From Desulfuromonadaceae bacterium (GTDB lineage: Bacteria; Desulfobacterota; Desulfuromonadia; Desulfuromonadales; Syntrophotaleaceae), in contig JAIOSZ010000204.1 in NCBI GenBank assembly GCA_021107335.1, forward strand, positions 1 to 5,629: a stretch of DNA of 5,629 nucleotides, read 5' to 3'. This document shows, in pieces, positions 4,926 through 5,629 of the stretch. A program made the translations under genes and the position numbers. The notes below the pieces were generated by a model, which was not told where the DNA came from, searched no databases, and worked only from the letters and a program-made list of their open reading frames with translations. Within the stretch, counting starts at the first letter, position 1, and every line of letters begins with the position of its first letter.

Positions 4926-5629
4926 GTGAAAAAGTATGATCCCCGAAGAATGGCCTGGGAAATCCTGGCGCGGGTCGAGGAGGGGATGTTTTCCGACGTC
5001 GCACTCGATGCGGGACTGAGCGCTGCACCGCAACTGGAAGATCGGGACCGTGCCCTGCTTACCGAACTGGTCTACGGGGTCTTGCGCCATTGTGGTCGTA
5101 TCGATTTCGCCCTGAGTCATTGTTGCAGCCAGCCCCTGCACAAGGTCGAGCCAGCGGTGTTGCGTCTGCTGCGTCTCGGTTGTTACCAGATCCTGCTTCT
5201 CGACCGTATTCCGGTTCGAGCGGCAGTGCACGAGACGGTGGAGTTGGCCAAACACCTTGGTTTGACCAGGGCTACCGGGTTTATCAACGGCATATTGCGT
5301 GGTATCGACCGCAGTCGAGAAAGTATTCCCTGGCCAGACCCTGAAAAGGCGCCTCTTGCTTATCTGCAGCATGTGCAGTCGCTACCTAAGTGGCTGGCAA
5401 AAGCTTGGTTGAAGGAATATGGCCCTGCTGAAGCCCTGGCTCTGGCCGAGGCCATGCTGCAAGTGGCTCCTTTCACGGTGCGAGTCAATAGCTTGCAGCA
5501 GGATCGGGAAGAGTTTCTCGCCACCTTGACCGCCGCTGGCTATCGGGTTGCGGCGACTGCTTATGCCCCTGAAGGTGTAGTTGTCGAAGGAGGAGGATCC
5601 CGCCGTCTACCTGGTGATGACCAAGGTGC
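4926..5629 (+). CDS. rsmB: 16S rRNA (cytosine-967-C5)-methyltransferase, N-terminal part, 3' truncated by the window
   Basis: RsmB (Sun, Fmu) uses S-adenosylmethionine to make 5-methylcytosine at position 967 of 16S rRNA. From a GTG start the frame stays open to the window end, giving 234 complete codons of a protein usually near 430-450 aa. Residues 1 to about 135 form the NusB-like RNA-binding domain: YDPRRMAWEIL at 4-14, DRALLTELVYGVLR at 41-54, and RIPVRAAVHETVELAK with GFINGILR between 94 and 125. A linker follows, and then FTVRVNSL at 183-190, the start of the region before the catalytic domain. The SAM-binding motifs and the catalytic cysteines lie beyond the window and cannot be judged. 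The gene comes 87 nt after htpX, behind two hairpins, so it may be transcribed from upstream or from its own unseen signal. NusB itself is too short and lacks the linker, so RsmB is the better call. Confidence 0.92.
   Translation, partial: MKKYDPRRMAWEILARVEEGMFSDVALDAGLSAAPQLEDRDRALLTELVYGVLRHCGRIDFALSHCCSQPLHKVEPAVLRLLRLGCYQILLLDRIPVRAAVHETVELAKHLGLTRATGFINGILRGIDRSRESIPWPDPEKAPLAYLQHVQSLPKWLAKAWLKEYGPAEALALAEAMLQVAPFTVRVNSLQQDREEFLATLTAAGYRVAATAYAPEGVVVEGGGSRRLPGDDQG

Noticed and set aside
4845..5372. A 175-codon reading frame on the minus strand
   Set aside because: It is antisense to rsmB, whose + strand protein is clearly conserved; the minus-strand product has no recognisable features.
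1..5629. Mobile element, CRISPR array, tRNA or toxin-antitoxin genes
   Set aside because: No terminal repeats, transposase, spaced direct repeats or cloverleaf were found; nearly all the sequence is accounted for by seven housekeeping-type genes.

Overview
The window carries seven protein-coding genes, all on the + strand: the 3' end of sucC, sucD, def, fmt, a DUF116 membrane protein, htpX and the 5' part of rsmB. The clustering of def, fmt, a DUF116 gene and rsmB, and the way the proteins read, suggest a bacterium of the former Deltaproteobacteria, most like the Desulfuromonadales (Geobacter, Desulfuromonas and Pelobacter relatives). That placement comes from remembered gene order and protein resemblance, not from a search.

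Region 1 (1-1538) encodes succinyl-CoA synthetase. The beta subunit lacks its N-terminal half because the window starts inside it. The alpha subunit is complete and keeps the phosphohistidine, but its N-terminal CoA-binding loop is atypical. Region 2 (1539-1722) is the only sizeable intergenic stretch. It holds weak hairpins, a good sigma70-type promoter with an inverted repeat around the -10 box, a hairpin followed by six T that looks like an intrinsic terminator, and a small hairpin just before def.

Region 3 (1723-3978) is a tightly packed def-fmt-DUF116 block: def and fmt overlap by 4 nt and fmt and DUF116 are 1 nt apart. Fmt formylates initiator Met-tRNA and Def removes the formyl group from new proteins, so the two are an obligate functional pair. 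The main anomaly of the window is here: fmt is interrupted by one in-frame TAG at codon 73, while the reading frame before and after it is well conserved with no other damage. Region 4 (3999-5629) holds htpX (membrane zinc protease) and, after an 87-nt gap with two perfect hairpins, the start of rsmB (16S rRNA cytosine-5 methyltransferase), which runs off the end.

Most of the window is ordinary housekeeping sequence. I see no mobile element, CRISPR array, tRNA, rRNA or clear horizontally acquired island. The points worth following are the amber codon in fmt, the divergent loops in the succinyl-CoA synthetase subunits, the uncharacterised cysteine-rich DUF116 membrane protein inside a translation operon, and the structured leader in front of def.
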